Below are positions 28,754 through 36,363 of a DNA stretch of 64,000 bases, piece by piece (the first letter of the stretch is position 1; each line of letters opens with the position of its first letter). Below the pieces are notes generated by a model. That model was not told where the DNA came from and did no database searches. It worked only from the letters and a program-made list of their open reading frames with translations. A program made the position numbers and the translations under genes. Source of the stretch: Allorhodopirellula solitaria (GTDB lineage: Bacteria > Planctomycetota > Planctomycetia > Pirellulales > Pirellulaceae); contig NZ_SJPK01000009.1 of the NCBI RefSeq assembly GCF_007859855.1, forward strand, positions 62,001-126,000. The letters are read 5' to 3'.

Positions 28754-28863
28754 GCTGTTCCGCCCGCGATCGCACTGACATCACTGCAATGGTACGCTGC
28801 GGAAACGGCAGCCAACCGCCGTCGTCTCTTCGCATCGCGTGATCAATAAGTGGCGAATTATAG

Positions 28864-28901
28864 TGATCGAGGCGACGAGCTGTTGATTCCTCATAAGTTT
28901 G
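28864..28901 (+). repeat. Left module of the interspersed repeat
   Basis: ATCGAGGCGACGAGCTGTTG and ATTCCTCATAAGTTTGCT match the left module of copies B and C (GACGAGGCGACGAgc.GTTGA..CAcAAGTTT) without the later modules. It shows that the modules can occur alone. The rest of the gap 28754-28952 carries no other recognised feature. Confidence 0.65.
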
Positions 28902-28952
28902 CTCCCCCGTGTGCTTACCACTCCCTTCCCCTGACCCACCGAGCCCACCACC

Positions 28953-29684
28953 ATGAGATCATTGTTGTTCCTATTACCGACCCTGCTATTGACAGTATCG
29001 CTGGCCAGCACTCCCCAACCGGCAGCGGGGCAGGACGCTGCACCTGTGCTCGATCCGACGACCGTGCCGGCTGGGATCAATGAGACCTTCCAAGATCCTG
29101 AACTGGACGTCGACCGATGGCTGGCGCGTTTTGAAGTCGAGAGCCGCGAAGTCTACGGTGCTCGCAAAGAAGTACTGGCGGCCTGCGATATCAAGCCGGG
29201 CGAGTGGATCGCGGACATCGGGGCGGGAACGGGCTTCTACAGCCAGCTGTTTGCCCGTGCGACTGGCTGGGACGGTTGGGTTATGAGCGTCGACGTGGCC
29301 CCTAAATTCTTGCAGCACATCGCAGCCCGCGCGACTGCCGACGGCATCAAGAACTTGACGCCGGTACTCGGGACGGACGTTTCCATCCGCTTGCCGCCGG
29401 AGTCCGTGGACCTGGTTTTCATTTGCGATACCTACCATCATTTCGAGCACTACGAAAAGATGTTGGCGTCGATCAAACGAGCCTTGAAACCCGGTGGACG
29501 ATTAGTGCTGATCGATTTCCACCGGATCCCCGGTCAATCACGCGAGTTCATCCTCGGGCATGTGCGAGCCGGCCAAGACGTCTTTCGCGGTGAAGTCGAA
29601 GCGGCCGGACTGGAGTTTGTCGACGAGGTCAAAGTCGATGCCTTCGAAGACAACTACTTGATGCGATTTCGCAAACCCGAATGA
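28953..29684 (+). CDS. Exported class I SAM-dependent methyltransferase, 243 aa
   Basis: An obvious signal peptide (MRSLLFLLPTLLLTVSLAST, cleavage probably near AAGQ-DA) precedes a Rossmann-fold methyltransferase: motif I ADIGAGTGFYSQLFA, motif II VMSVDVAP, the acidic motif LVFICDTYHHF, motif for the post-I strand KPGGRLVLIDFHR. The enzyme would therefore work outside the cytoplasm, where SAM is not known to be available. Alternatively it is not a methyltransferase in practice. Such signal-bearing versions are seen in planctomycetes and proteobacteria. It converges with fabI, 5 bp apart. Confidence 0.87.
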   Translation: MRSLLFLLPTLLLTVSLASTPQPAAGQDAAPVLDPTTVPAGINETFQDPELDVDRWLARFEVESREVYGARKEVLAACDIKPGEWIADIGAGTGFYSQLFARATGWDGWVMSVDVAPKFLQHIAARATADGIKNLTPVLGTDVSIRLPPESVDLVFICDTYHHFEHYEKMLASIKRALKPGGRLVLIDFHRIPGQSREFILGHVRAGQDVFRGEVEAAGLEFVDEVKVDAFEDNYLMRFRKPE

Positions 29685-29689
29685 TGCGA

Positions 29690-30517
29690 TTAGCTGGACT
29701 GCGATTTTTTGATTTCGTCCAGCAATCGGCCGGGGCTGCCCATGGCGTTGTAACCGCCATCGACGTGCAAGACCTCGCCGGTAATCCCGCTGCTGTTATC
29801 GCTGAGCAAGAACGCACCGGTCCGACCGACCTCCTCGTGCGTCACATTGCGTCCCAGCGGCGCCATGTGTTCGTACATCTGCAGCATGTCTTCGACGCCG
29901 GCGGCGCGGCCGGCGAGGGTGCGGATCGGGCCAGCTGAGAGAGCGTTGACGCGAACATCGCGGGCGCCCATGTCGAAGGCGAGATACCGCATCGATGCTT
30001 CCAAAGCAGCTTTGCAGACACCCATGACGTTGTATCCGGGGACACATTTTTCGCCGCCGTAGTAGGTCATCGTCAACACGGAACCGCCGGGAGCGAGAAT
30101 GGGCTCCGCTGCGGCGGTCACCGCCATCAGCGAGAACACGCTGGCTTCCATCGCGATCTTGAATCCGTTTCGCGACGTGTGCAGGGTTTCGCGGCCCAAG
30201 TCATCGCGGTCGGCGAAGGCGATCGAGTGCAGCAGGAAGTCGATTTTGCCGAATGTTTTCTCCGTATGCTCCATAATGCTGCGGATGTCATCGTCGTTGT
30301 TGGCGTCCATCGGCAGCAGGAATTCGGCGCCCTCGTATTTGTCAGTGAGTTTGGCGACGCGGCGACGATTTTTCTTCTTTTCGTCATCGGGACGGTCGGG
30401 CAAATGGGTGAATCCGCACTTTCCGCCGCCTTCGAGGATCTGTTGAGCGATGGCCCAAGCGATCGAGTGATCGTTGGCAACACCGACAATGAGTCCTTTT
30501 TTTCCTTCAAATTGCAT
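29690..30517 (-). CDS. fabI: Enoyl-[acyl-carrier-protein] reductase FabI
   Basis: NAD(P)H-dependent enoyl-ACP reductase that completes each cycle of fatty-acid elongation. The family start MQFEGKKGLIVGVANDHSIA fixes the ATG at 30517 (longer frames start at 30574). The active-site pattern Y152, Y162-x6-K169 (TYYGGEKCVPGYNVMGVCK) is intact. The NADH-binding SIA motif (LLHSIAFADR) and the C-terminal SGITGEVLHVDGGY are standard. 275 aa is normal for the family; there is a short basic insertion (KKKNRRR) near residue 48. Essential in organisms that use FabI. Confidence 0.96.
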   Translation of the reverse strand: MQFEGKKGLIVGVANDHSIAWAIAQQILEGGGKCGFTHLPDRPDDEKKKNRRRVAKLTDKYEGAEFLLPMDANNDDDIRSIMEHTEKTFGKIDFLLHSIAFADRDDLGRETLHTSRNGFKIAMEASVFSLMAVTAAAEPILAPGGSVLTMTYYGGEKCVPGYNVMGVCKAALEASMRYLAFDMGARDVRVNALSAGPIRTLAGRAAGVEDMLQMYEHMAPLGRNVTHEEVGRTGAFLLSDNSSGITGEVLHVDGGYNAMGSPGRLLDEIKKSQSS

Positions 30518-30630
30518 TTCTAATACCTTTGCGGCTAGATTGGGTCGAGTTTTTGCAGTGGGGTGGACCATCATCGCTGGATGCGTGCATGCTCACAAGG
30601 CATCCTTGACACACCAAACTGGAAATCCCT

Positions 30631-32739
30631 GTGATCGGCCCTCACTCTCAACGCTCGGTAGCCCGTGGGGACAGCTCCACGCCCGATCGTCAGGCGGCTG
30701 GCGCGACTGGCGGCGGAGGACAGGGATCGCTCGATTCGAGGCAGCGACCATCACAGATCGGCCGATTATCGGACCAAGACTTGATCGGAGAGCTGATGCC
30801 AGAACTGCTCCGCCTCGCAGCCGCCGATTCCCTGGCCGGCCGGCAAAAGCGAGTCGCGCCGGGATCGACCTCAGGGTCATCCTCGGGGTCATCTTTGGCG
30901 GCGAGCGAGTTGGGATGGCGGTGTGGGGTCGTCCGCCAGCATGCCGATCACTGGGTGACAGACTACTGGACCGGCGACCCTTGGCCGCTATCGCATGAAC
31001 TGGCCAGCGACGCGACCGATCGGGGCGCAGTCGTTGTCCAAGGTGAGTTTGCAGCGGTCCCGATCGAGGAGCATCCCATCGACGGCGACGGCGGGACAGC
31101 GATGCCGAACATGGCGATGCTGCTATCGATCGACGGCCGGCCGGGCGACTCCGAACTGCTGGCGGCGATGGGCCAGACCCTGAGTCAGCTGTTTGTGCTG
31201 CGGCGCGATCGCCAAGACAACACACGTCGCCTATGGCAAACGACGCGGATGCTCCAAGCGGCGGCGCAGTGGCAACAGGTTGACAACGACCAAACTCTGC
31301 TCGAGGCCATCGCCCGCTGCGCCTGCGATGTCCTCACCTGCGAACGGGCGACGATTTTCCTGTGGGATAAACCGGGGCAGCGTTTAATTGGCCGGCCCGC
31401 GATCGGGATTGAAGGCGGTGTGCTCGAAGTCGCCGACAATGTGGGGATCGTTGGTGAGGTACTACGCAGTGCGAGCCCGCGTTGCTGGGCCGCAAGCAGT
31501 GACGAGGATGAACGAGTCAACCGCCGCGTCGACCGGGCCCAGAGCTTTCAAACACACTCGCTCGCGGCGGTGCCGATGGTGAATTCCCAAGATCAGATCG
31601 TGGGAGTTTTCGAAGCCATCAACGCCTGCGGCGAAGGGGAGGGCGAGAGCATATTCGCGGCCGCCGATGTGCACACGCTGTCCGAACTGGCGCGGCATGC
31701 CGTCGTCGCCATCGACTCCCAACGGACCCGCGCTGAACTCACCCGCACCCGTGATCATTTCATTGCCCAGGCCGTCGAATCGATCCCCTTGATCGGCGAT
31801 CATGAGGTGATTGGTGAACTGCGAAATCAGGCGGCGAAGGTAGCCGTGACCGAACTGAGCGTCTTGATCCTCGGCCAGAATGGCACCGGCAAAGAGGTGC
31901 TGGCTCAGCAGGTTCATTACCAGAGCGAACGACGCAACGGGCCCTTCATCGCCGTGAACTGCGCCGCGATCGTCGAATCGTTACTCGAGAGTGAACTGTT
32001 TGGGCACGAGAAGGGATCCTTCACCGATGCCTCCACCGCTCGGCCGGGCAAGTTTGAACTCGCCCATGGCGGCACACTCTTTCTCGACGAGATCGGTGAT
32101 ATGAGTTTGGGCGGGCAGGCGAAGTTATTACGCGTGCTCGAGGAACGCGCCGTCGTGCGTGTCGGCGGGTCGCAGTCCATCCCCGTCGACACCCGTGTGA
32201 TCGCAGCGACCAACCAACCGCTGCAAGCGCTCATTGCTGCCAAACGATTTCGCGAGGATCTCTTTTTCCGGCTCAACGTGGTTTCGCTGACCCTGCCACC
32301 GTTGGCTGAGCGAGGCAACGACGTGATCCTACTCGCCGAACATTTCCTGAACCATTTTTGTCGTCAAATCGGGCGGCCGGTCCCGGTCTTTGACGATGCG
32401 GCGCAGCGGGCCATGCTCGCCCACCCGTGGCCGGGCAACGTCCGCGAGCTACGCAACGCCGTCGAGCGAGTATCGTACCTGAGCACGGGAAAAACGGTCG
32501 GTCAAAGCGACCTCATGCTACGAAGCGGCGTTTCGACAGCGGCTCCGGCGACGGAGCGACCGGGCGGTACCGGCAGTGGTCGACTCAGCGACGTGACGCG
32601 GGAATTCCAAGTGGCTCATATCGAGTCCGCAATCGCTCAATGCGGCGGAAACATGTCCCAGGCGGCCAAACGGCTCGGACTGCATCGCGCAAATCTTTAT
32701 CGCAAGATGAACCAGTTGGGGATGACGACGCCCGAGTGA
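30631..32739 (+). CDS. Sigma-54-type AAA+ transcriptional activator with GAF domain, 702 aa
   Basis: GTG start at 30631 with GGAAA seven bases upstream. N-terminal part of unknown fold, then a GAF domain (about 190-370: LLEAIARCACDVLTCERATI, then SLAAVPMVNSQDQIVGVFEA). The AAA+ domain has Walker A GQNGTGKE (415-422), the nucleotide-binding ELFGHEKGSF, Walker B GTLFLDEIGDM and ATNQPLQALI. The loop that contacts sigma-54 reads GSFTDA (462-467) instead of GAFTGA. The C-terminus has a Fis-type HTH (GGNMSQAAKRLGLHRANLYR). It is divergent from fabI. The signal sensed by the GAF domain is unknown. Confidence 0.92.
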   Translation: MIGPHSQRSVARGDSSTPDRQAAGATGGGGQGSLDSRQRPSQIGRLSDQDLIGELMPELLRLAAADSLAGRQKRVAPGSTSGSSSGSSLAASELGWRCGVVRQHADHWVTDYWTGDPWPLSHELASDATDRGAVVVQGEFAAVPIEEHPIDGDGGTAMPNMAMLLSIDGRPGDSELLAAMGQTLSQLFVLRRDRQDNTRRLWQTTRMLQAAAQWQQVDNDQTLLEAIARCACDVLTCERATIFLWDKPGQRLIGRPAIGIEGGVLEVADNVGIVGEVLRSASPRCWAASSDEDERVNRRVDRAQSFQTHSLAAVPMVNSQDQIVGVFEAINACGEGEGESIFAAADVHTLSELARHAVVAIDSQRTRAELTRTRDHFIAQAVESIPLIGDHEVIGELRNQAAKVAVTELSVLILGQNGTGKEVLAQQVHYQSERRNGPFIAVNCAAIVESLLESELFGHEKGSFTDASTARPGKFELAHGGTLFLDEIGDMSLGGQAKLLRVLEERAVVRVGGSQSIPVDTRVIAATNQPLQALIAAKRFREDLFFRLNVVSLTLPPLAERGNDVILLAEHFLNHFCRQIGRPVPVFDDAAQRAMLAHPWPGNVRELRNAVERVSYLSTGKTVGQSDLMLRSGVSTAAPATERPGGTGSGRLSDVTREFQVAHIESAIAQCGGNMSQAAKRLGLHRANLYRKMNQLGMTTPE

Positions 32740-32797
32740 GCAGCATGTTTCTAAGCGTGCCTGGCGAAAGACACCCTCTTTCGCGTAACCTAGGGGC

Positions 32798-33568
32798 ATG
32801 AACAAGCCCAACTATTCCGCCGACGGCTACGCCGCCCGGCCACGCATCGAAACCATCGGTTCTCTTCGCTGTCTCGTCGTCGACGGATCCGAAGAGCCTC
32901 AGATCCCTGTCATCCTATGTCATGGCTACGGTGCCCCCGGCGATGACCTCGCTTCGCTGACGCCTCACTTGATCGAATGGATCGGCCGCGACTCGGCGCA
33001 GCTTCGGTTCATCTACCCCGAAGCGCCTCACGACTTATCCGACGTGGGAATGCCCGAGGGGCGTGCGTGGTGGCCGTTGAACATGGGCATGCTGCAAGAG
33101 CTCTTGCAGACGAATCAGTTTGCTCAGCTGCACGATGAAGTTCCACCCGGCATTGACGAGGCTCGCGCGGCCTTGGAGGAAACCGTGACCGCCGTGCTTG
33201 CGGATTTCCCCGACGACACCCCCTACGTGCTCGGTGGATTTTCCCAGGGTGCGATGTTGACGATGGACGTGGCCCTGCGCGGTAGCGTGCGACCACCGAG
33301 CATGCTGGTACAGTTCTCAGGAACCCTGGTCTGCCAATCATCCTGGACCGAGGCCATGCCACGGCTCGCTGAAACACACGTTCTCCAATCACACGGTCGG
33401 GTCGATCCGATCCTGCCTTTCTCCAGTGCCGAAGCTTTGCGTGATCTCTTGCGAGGCGGCGGCGTGGAAGTGGAGTTCAAGTCCTTTCAGGGACCGCACA
33501 CGATCGAGACCGACACCTTATTTCGGCTGGTTGAGCGTCTGCGACTGATGGCGGTTTCGATCGAGTAA
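32798..33568 (+). CDS. Alpha/beta hydrolase, phospholipase/carboxylesterase-like, 256 aa
   Basis: Serine esterase of the phospholipase/carboxylesterase (YpfH/EstB-like) family. The catalytic triad is visible: nucleophile Ser149 in GGFSQGA, Asp203 in HGRVDPILPF and His234 in GPHTIE. The oxyanion-hole segment is VILCHGYGAPGDDL. No signal peptide. The natural substrate is unknown. Its stop shares a base with the following BatA-like gene (TAATG), so it is the first gene of a three-gene operon. Confidence 0.9.
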   Translation: MNKPNYSADGYAARPRIETIGSLRCLVVDGSEEPQIPVILCHGYGAPGDDLASLTPHLIEWIGRDSAQLRFIYPEAPHDLSDVGMPEGRAWWPLNMGMLQELLQTNQFAQLHDEVPPGIDEARAALEETVTAVLADFPDDTPYVLGGFSQGAMLTMDVALRGSVRPPSMLVQFSGTLVCQSSWTEAMPRLAETHVLQSHGRVDPILPFSSAEALRDLLRGGGVEVEFKSFQGPHTIETDTLFRLVERLRLMAVSIE

Positions 33569-36363
33569 TGAGTTTCCTCAGTGCAACATTGCTGTTGGGA
33601 ACATTGGCGGCGGGAGTTCCCATCGCCTTGCATTTTTTGGCTCGCCAGCCACCTCGCCGTGTTGTCTTTCCCGCGGTCTCCTTTCTACGACAACGCTTGA
33701 CGACGCAGAGCAGCCGACTGCGAGTGCGCCGTCTGTGGTTGTTGGTACTGAGGATCCTCGCTCTGGTCGCCTTCGCCATCGTATTGGCCCAGCCTCACAT
33801 TGATGCCGCGATGTCGTCCCAGTGGATTTCCACTGGCATGCTGCTGGTCGCTGGAGCGGTATTGTTGGTCATGGCGTCGGTCGCCTTCTCACGCGGTCTG
33901 GCCCGATCGTTGGCGTGGTCACTGTTGGCCGTCGCCATCGTGTTGGCGAGCATCGGTGGGATCGTGGCAGTCCGCGCGATCGCAAGCGGCACCTCCCCGC
34001 GCATCGCTGGCGACGGCCCGATGGCGATCGCAATCCTCATCGACAACTCCCCCTCCTCGGCCTGGCGCATCGACGACGACTTCACTTCCACCGCTGGCAA
34101 CACGCAGGCGGTGGCGGAGAACAGCGAAGAGCTGCGTGAGCAGGCGGGGCTGGATCTCGCGGGCACACGCCTGGCCCTGGCCCTGGCCTGGGCGAGCGAC
34201 CTGATCGACAGCCTGCCGAGCGGCAGCCGCGTGGCGATCGTGGACCGATCGGGGTCGCCGGCAGGTTTTTCGCTCGATCCGCGAGCCGCCCAGGCGAGGT
34301 TGGATCGGATCACACCGCACGCGGTGCCCGCGCCGATTGCGGAGCGGATCGTCGCGGCGGTGGATCTCGTCGGCACCAGCGATCTGCCCCAACATCAAGT
34401 CGTCGTGATATCCGACATGTCGGCGCCGACTTGGGAAACGAACGCGCCTGCATCGAACACGCGATCGCCCTTGGCTGCGGCTCAGCACGAAGGTGTCCCG
34501 ATTCGAATCCTCAGCACCCACGAGCAAGGGGAACTCGAACTCGAAAGCGAGGGAAACCGTCAAGCGGATTCGGCGGGGCGACCGGTTGCCGATGCGGACA
34601 CGTTCAACTCATGGATTTCGCCGCCGCAGGTAGCCGAGGTCGCCCCCTCACCGGAAACAGCGATCCCGATTCGCTTCGAGGTCGGTGCGTGGCCCGCGAG
34701 CGCAATGGCAGCCGCCCCTTTGCCTGACTCCGGTGCAGACGGAACGAGCACGAAGGCGTTCACGGCTACGGTTCAGCTCAGTCTCTATGACCAGAATCCG
34801 GCGCTGCCCGTCGTCCGCGATGGGAGAATCGTTTTCCCACAACGACGAACGGTCGACCGAGCATCGGTTGCACTGAGCGGTGGCGCTGCCAAGGAGGTTT
34901 CCTTGACACTGCCCCCGCTGACGCGAGGCACCCACCATGCGGTGGTCGAGTTGCTTGGCGGCGATCGTTTTCAATGGGATAATCTGCGGTTCATCACCGT
35001 CGACATCCCCGCCTCCCCACGCGTTTTAGTGGTGGGCGAGGACCGCAACGAGACCTCGGTATTGGCGGCCGCCATGACGGCGCCGCACGCGCCCGATTCG
35101 GCATCAGCGAGCTACAACATCGAAACGGTGAGTTACCGTGATCTGGCCGCCGTCGATTGGACCGTGTTCAACCTAGTCGTGCTGATCGACCCACCACTGC
35201 ACTTTGATGCGGGGAGACGCGAAATTGTTGGTTCGTCCAATGGGATCAGCACGGCCATGTGGAACGATATCGCGGGCGTGGTCTCGCGCGGCGGCGGTCT
35301 CATGATCAGCCTCGGTCCCGCCGCCGAGGTGATTGGCATGGCGTCGAGCGGCGGTGATCTCGGGCAAGCAGCGCGGTCAACTGAGCCACTGGCCCCGCCC
35401 CTGATTCGGTCCTGGCGTGTGCCTGCGCCGGGCACGTTTTGGCAAGTAACGAACAACACCCACCCGATCTTCTCCACATTGATGCGGCCAACTTCCATGC
35501 CGAATTGGAGCGATTTTCGCATCCAGCGATACTGGCAAGTGGCCGAGGCGACCTCCGGCAACGCTGCATCCATGCAGCAGCCATCGAGGGAAGGTGAATC
35601 AACGGGTCAGAATTCAGCCGGTCAGGGATCAGCATGGGATGTGATTGCTCGGTATGCAAAGCCCAACGACCAGGCTGGCGGGGGACACCCCGCGGTACTG
35701 ATCCGGCGACTGGGCGAGGGACGGGTTGCTTTGACAACGACCCCCTTGCCCGCCCTCGGCCGGTCAACGCGAGATTGGAACGATCTGTTTGGTGCTGCCG
35801 ACGCGTGGCCCGCATTCATGGCCGTTCGCGGACTCGCCGCGTGGGCGGCGGGACTGCATCACGAGGATACGACCGTCCTCGCAGGCCAACCTGTCCTGCG
35901 GCACTTGGAATGGGGGACCGGTGATGGCAGAGGCAACACCGACGGCAATAGCGACGGAAGCGGCGTTCAAGACGAACCGGTGGTCGAGCTCTACCAACCC
36001 GGGCAAGCGAGCGGGCGTACCCTTCCGGCGACCGAGTCCCATGTTTTGATTCAAGACACCGACACACCGGGCACCTACTTTCTGCGTGGGCCGCGGTTGT
36101 GGAGCGGTCTCTCGGTAAATTTGCCACCAGTCTGGTCCGCGGGGGAAACGACCGACCAGGAGACGTTGCAGCGGTGGTTTGGTGATCAGGATTGGTCGAT
36201 GGATCATGACCTCGGTGAACTGTCGCTGCGGACGGGAGGGCAGGCAGGAGCTGCTGTTTCGTTGCATGGGCCGCTGATGCTGATGGTGGTGCTGGTGTTC
36301 TTGGCGGAGCAAATCTTGAGCAATCGTTTTTACGGTTCGTCATCCGATCGGGAGTCCGATTGA
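33568..36363 (+). CDS. BatA-domain membrane protein, 931 aa
   Basis: Begins with the BatA/aerotolerance N-terminal domain: two hydrophobic segments around LHFLARQPPRRVVFPAVSFL and a basic RVRRLWLLVLR stretch. Further helices lie near residues 90-135, then a large periplasmic part with a VWA-like start (MAIAILIDNSPSS), much low-complexity Gly/Asp/Ser sequence, and a final membrane helix near the C-terminus (GPLMLMVVLVFLAEQIL). In other bacteria Bat proteins act with MoxR ATPases in stress tolerance; neither MoxR nor DUF58 is beside it here. The start is fixed by the TAATG overlap. Confidence 0.85.
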   Translation: MSFLSATLLLGTLAAGVPIALHFLARQPPRRVVFPAVSFLRQRLTTQSSRLRVRRLWLLVLRILALVAFAIVLAQPHIDAAMSSQWISTGMLLVAGAVLLVMASVAFSRGLARSLAWSLLAVAIVLASIGGIVAVRAIASGTSPRIAGDGPMAIAILIDNSPSSAWRIDDDFTSTAGNTQAVAENSEELREQAGLDLAGTRLALALAWASDLIDSLPSGSRVAIVDRSGSPAGFSLDPRAAQARLDRITPHAVPAPIAERIVAAVDLVGTSDLPQHQVVVISDMSAPTWETNAPASNTRSPLAAAQHEGVPIRILSTHEQGELELESEGNRQADSAGRPVADADTFNSWISPPQVAEVAPSPETAIPIRFEVGAWPASAMAAAPLPDSGADGTSTKAFTATVQLSLYDQNPALPVVRDGRIVFPQRRTVDRASVALSGGAAKEVSLTLPPLTRGTHHAVVELLGGDRFQWDNLRFITVDIPASPRVLVVGEDRNETSVLAAAMTAPHAPDSASASYNIETVSYRDLAAVDWTVFNLVVLIDPPLHFDAGRREIVGSSNGISTAMWNDIAGVVSRGGGLMISLGPAAEVIGMASSGGDLGQAARSTEPLAPPLIRSWRVPAPGTFWQVTNNTHPIFSTLMRPTSMPNWSDFRIQRYWQVAEATSGNAASMQQPSREGESTGQNSAGQGSAWDVIARYAKPNDQAGGGHPAVLIRRLGEGRVALTTTPLPALGRSTRDWNDLFGAADAWPAFMAVRGLAAWAAGLHHEDTTVLAGQPVLRHLEWGTGDGRGNTDGNSDGSGVQDEPVVELYQPGQASGRTLPATESHVLIQDTDTPGTYFLRGPRLWSGLSVNLPPVWSAGETTDQETLQRWFGDQDWSMDHDLGELSLRTGGQAGAAVSLHGPLMLMVVLVFLAEQILSNRFYGSSSDRESD

